A DNA stretch of 40,279 nucleotides from Candidatus Thiosymbion sp. GTDB taxonomy: Bacteria > Pseudomonadota > Gammaproteobacteria > Chromatiales > Chromatiaceae. Of this stretch, positions 37,590 through 40,279 are shown in pieces. The stretch is taken from NCBI GenBank assembly GCA_018435665.1, contig JAHDND010000116.1, positions 1 to 40,279 on the forward strand, written 5' to 3'. The notes below the pieces were generated by a model. That model was not told the origin of the DNA and did not search any database. It saw nothing but the letters and a program-made list of their open reading frames with translations. Position numbers and translations under genes: made by a program. Each line of letters starts with the position of its first letter. Within the stretch, counting starts at the first letter, position 1.

Positions 37590-37734
37590 CGCTTAGGCCT
37601 CAGCGTGATCGTCGAGTTACGGCAGGATGAGGATCGGATTGGCCCCTGGCAAGCGCACAGGTTGGGGTGGATCGAGCCATGACCCATCGGTTTCGCTTGT
37701 TCCAGGTCGGGACTAACCAGCCTGACAGGCTTCA

Positions 37735-38949
37735 TCATAGGGGCAGTCCCCGCGCCAGCCGTGGCAGATGGCCGGCGATTCCCATGAAGCGGGTCGCCAG
37801 GGCATGGCGCAGGGGTGGCAGCAGATCCAGCCCCAGGAGCCCGAGGTTGCGACCGAGGCGCAAGGGCGGCCAGGGGTTGATGAAGAGGTGGGCGAGCAGG
37901 TCAGTGGCCAGGCCGGTACGTTCCTGATCACTGCCGCGCAGGCGCCGATAGGCCGCCAGGGCCGCGGCATCGCCCGGATCGGCCCCGGCCCGCACCCGGT
38001 CGACCAGGACCTGGGCCAGGGCGGCCAGGTCGCGCAGGCCCAGGTTGAGCCCCTGACCCGCTACCGGGTGCAGGGTATGGGCGGCATTGCCGATGAGGAC
38101 CAGCCGCGGGCGCGCCGGCTCCCGGGTCAGCAACAGCTTAAGGGGCCAGGCCTGGCGCCGGCCAGGGCGGGACAGGGTGCCGAGGCGGTAGCCGAAGCGC
38201 GCCTGAAGGCGGGCGAGGAAGGCTGCGTCATCGAGGGCGAGGATGCCCGCCGTTTCATCCCGCCGGGCGGTCCAGACCAGGGAGTAACGCCCGGCTGTCA
38301 TGGGCAGCAGGGCCAGGGGGCCGGTGTCGGTGAAGCGCTCGAAGGCCACCCCTGGCTGGGGCCGATCCGCGGTCAGGGTGGTGATGATGGCATCATGGCC
38401 ATAGCCCCGTTCCAGGACCTGGAAGCCCAGGCGCTGGCGGATGGCCGAGTCCCCGCCATCGGCCGCCACCAGGACGGGGGCGCTGAGCAACCGGGAGGCG
38501 TTGCCGCTGGCCACCTCCACATCCACCCGGTCCGCCCCGAGATGAAAGCCGACCAGTCGCGCCGGGCAAAGGCTCTCGACCCCCCCGAGCCGGACCTGGA
38601 TGGCCTGGCCAATGAGCCGCGCCGGGACCACATAGCCCAGCGCCGGAACACCCTCCTCCGCGCAATCCAGGCGGGCGAGGCCGAAGTGCCCACGCTCCGA
38701 CACATGTATCCGGCGGATGGCTTCGGCGCCGGCGGCGAGTTCGGTCCAGAGGCCGATCCCCTCCAGGATGCGTCGACTGCCCCAGGACAGGGCGATGACC
38801 CGCTCATCGTAGCTAGGCTCGGCGCGGAGGGTCTGGGCCACCGCCTCCACCAGGGCGACGCGCAGGCCGGCGGCCCCCAGGGCACAGGCCAAGCTGCCGC
38901 CGACCAGGCCGCCACCGACAATGATCAGGTCATAGTGGTTTCCTGCCAT
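37735..38949 (-). CDS. ubiH: UbiH-type FAD monooxygenase (ubiquinone C1 hydroxylase)
   Basis: A 404-residue flavoprotein, paralogous to the next gene downstream. It has DLIIVGGGLVGGSLACALG, DERVIALSWGSRRILEGIG (the DxRxxAL region typical of UbiH), VLVAADGGDSAIRQRLG and LIGNAAHTLHPVAGQGLNLGLRDLAAL. GGAGGAG lies seven bases before the ATG. It starts 18 bases after the pepP stop, so the two are probably co-transcribed. UbiH acts at C1 of the ubiquinone ring in the soluble Ubi complex. Confidence 0.9.
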   Translation of the reverse strand: MAGNHYDLIIVGGGLVGGSLACALGAAGLRVALVEAVAQTLRAEPSYDERVIALSWGSRRILEGIGLWTELAAGAEAIRRIHVSERGHFGLARLDCAEEGVPALGYVVPARLIGQAIQVRLGGVESLCPARLVGFHLGADRVDVEVASGNASRLLSAPVLVAADGGDSAIRQRLGFQVLERGYGHDAIITTLTADRPQPGVAFERFTDTGPLALLPMTAGRYSLVWTARRDETAGILALDDAAFLARLQARFGYRLGTLSRPGRRQAWPLKLLLTREPARPRLVLIGNAAHTLHPVAGQGLNLGLRDLAALAQVLVDRVRAGADPGDAAALAAYRRLRGSDQERTGLATDLLAHLFINPWPPLRLGRNLGLLGLDLLPPLRHALATRFMGIAGHLPRLARGLPL

Positions 38950-38967
38950 TAGGGTGCTCCTCCCGCC

Positions 38968-40279
38968 TCAGGCGCTCATCCAGGCCTCGATCTCGGCCAC
39001 CGTCTTGGGGGCCTGGTGGGTAAGGACCTCGTGGCCGTCGGCCGTCACCACCAGGTCGTCCTCGATGCGGATGCCGATGCCGCGGAAGCGCTCGGGGACC
39101 TCCTCGCGCTCCGGGGCCAGGTAGAGGCCGGGCTCCACGGTCAGGGCCATGCCCGGCTCGAAGCGGCGCCAGTCGCTCCCGCGCTTGTAGTCGCCGACAT
39201 CGTGGACGTCCATGCCCAGCCAGTGGCCGGTGCGGTGCATGAAATAGGGTTTGTAGGCCTCGTCGCGGATCAGCTTGGGCACCGCCTTGCGTCCCCCGGG
39301 CAGGAGGCCCAGCTCCACCAGACCCCGAGTCAGGGTCTTGACGGCGGCCGCGTGGGGCTCCATCCAGCGGTTGCCCGGGACGACCTTGGCGATGGCGGCG
39401 GCCTGCGCCGCCAGCACCAGTTCGTACAGTTCCCGCTGGGGAGGCGTGAAGCGGCCGTTGACCGGATAGGTGCGGGTGATGTCAGAAGCATAACCTTCCA
39501 ACTCGCCCCCGGCGTCGATGAGCACCAGGTCCCCGTCTTGCAGACGTTGATCGTTGGCGGCGTAGTGGAGGATGCAGCCATTGGCCCCCCCACCGACGAT
39601 GGGGGGATAGGCATGGAAGCGGGAGCCGCTCGCGGCGCAGGCCCGGGCGAATTCCGCCTCCAGTTCATACTCCCAGCGCCCCGGCTGGCAGAAGCGCATG
39701 ACCTGACGGTGGGCCGCGGCGGAGACCCGCGCCGCCCGGCGCATGAGCTTGACCTCGGCCTTGGACTTGAACAGGCGCGCCTCGTGGAGCAGGGCGTCAA
39801 GATTGACCAGGGCGGTCGGGGCGCGAACCCCGGCGCGGGCCTGGGCCCGCACCGCCCTGATCCAGGTCATGACCTTGGCATCCAGGTCCGCGTCCTGGCC
39901 AAAGGGGTAGTGCAACCGGTCGCGGTCACGCAACAGCTTGGGCAGTTCCTCATCCAGGGCGGCGATCGGGAAGGCCTGGTCAGCGCCGTAGTGCTCGACA
40001 GCGCCCTCGACCCCGGCGCGGGGTCCCTCCCAACGCTCGCGCTCGGGGTCCCGGGGGCGACAGAAAAACACCACTTCGCCCTCCCGGCGTCCGGGGGCCA
40101 GGACCAGCAGGGCCTCGGGCTCGGGGAAGCCGGTCAGATAGCTGAAGTCGCTGGACTGGCGATAGGGGTAGAGGGTGTGACCGTTGCGCACCCGCTCGGG
40201 GGCGGCGGCCAGGAGCGCGATCCCGGTCTCGCCCAGGGCGGCCAGCAGGTGGCGCCGGCGGCGGCGGTACTCGGCGGCG
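38968..40279 (-). CDS. pepP: Xaa-Pro aminopeptidase (partial, start beyond window)
   Basis: A metallopeptidase that removes an N-terminal residue preceding proline. The frame is open to the right window edge, with residues such as ERVRNGHTLYPYRQSSDFSYLTGFPEPEALLVL typical of the PepP N-terminal domain, so the start lies outside. The pita-bread catalytic domain has the metal ligands in LIDAGGELEGYASDITRTYPVNG (two Asp), FMHRTGHWLGMDVHDVGDY (His), LTVEPGLY (Glu) and IRIEDDLVVT (Glu). It is the first gene of pepP-ubiH-ubiI. Confidence 0.95.
   Translation of the reverse strand, partial: AAEYRRRRRHLLAALGETGIALLAAAPERVRNGHTLYPYRQSSDFSYLTGFPEPEALLVLAPGRREGEVVFFCRPRDPERERWEGPRAGVEGAVEHYGADQAFPIAALDEELPKLLRDRDRLHYPFGQDADLDAKVMTWIRAVRAQARAGVRAPTALVNLDALLHEARLFKSKAEVKLMRRAARVSAAAHRQVMRFCQPGRWEYELEAEFARACAASGSRFHAYPPIVGGGANGCILHYAANDQRLQDGDLVLIDAGGELEGYASDITRTYPVNGRFTPPQRELYELVLAAQAAAIAKVVPGNRWMEPHAAAVKTLTRGLVELGLLPGGRKAVPKLIRDEAYKPYFMHRTGHWLGMDVHDVGDYKRGSDWRRFEPGMALTVEPGLYLAPEREEVPERFRGIGIRIEDDLVVTADGHEVLTHQAPKTVAEIEAWMSA

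Overview
The window most likely comes from a gammaproteobacterium of the Chromatiales type, such as a purple sulfur bacterium. This rests on a high-GC core with classic gammaproteobacterial gene orders: guaBA divergent from xseA; rlmN-pilW-rodZ-hisS-yfgM-bamB-der; and pepP-ubiH-ubiI. It also rests on a pyrophosphate-linked cluster (PPi-dependent phosphofructokinase, proton-pumping pyrophosphatase, soluble pyrophosphatase). The family assignment is inference; no rRNA or photosynthesis gene is present.

Region 1 (1 to about 8335) is an AT-richer mobile region abutting the 3' end of guaA, a known island integration site. It holds, from left to right: the C-terminal end of a transposase cut by the window edge; two small genes (a HIRAN-domain protein and a secreted protein), each followed by an attC-like folded repeat, with a further attC-like site next to a minimal 190-aa tyrosine recombinase; and a plasmid-like replication module. 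That module has three direct repeats of about 155 bp directly upstream of a 554-aa protein whose motifs resemble a shortened, divergent family-A DNA polymerase. It is followed by a DUF6641 protein, a 52-aa protein and a Pro/Arg-rich protein whose ribosome binding site lies in a perfect 13-bp inverted repeat. A DUF6876 protein and a 427-aa integrase on the minus strand end the island. The repeat-plus-polymerase module is the most likely undescribed system here.

Region 2 (8336 to 23267) is core. It carries the GMP synthesis genes guaB and guaA, divergent xseA, an H-NS-like gene, a small secreted protein, and the long minus-strand cluster rlmN, pilW, rodZ, hisS, yfgM, bamB, der (rRNA modification, pilus assembly, cell shape, translation, outer-membrane biogenesis, ribosome assembly). 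ispG, usually between rodZ and hisS in related genomes, is absent from this spot.

Region 3 (23580 to 31366) holds a DHH phosphoesterase, a phosphohexomutase, a secreted Pro/Ala/Met/Gly-rich repeat protein, a DUF302 protein, and the minus-strand run ppa, yfcE-like phosphoesterase, moaC, engB. Two copies of a palindromic intergenic repeat lie in regions 2 and 3.

Region 4 (31409 to 40279) holds pfp, a 67-aa conserved-looking protein and hppA, closed by a clear rho-independent terminator. A hypothetical gene follows, then the ubiquinone hydroxylases ubiI and ubiH and the Xaa-Pro aminopeptidase pepP, which runs off the right edge. In this region PPi made by biosynthesis can either phosphorylate fructose-6-phosphate or be hydrolysed with proton pumping.
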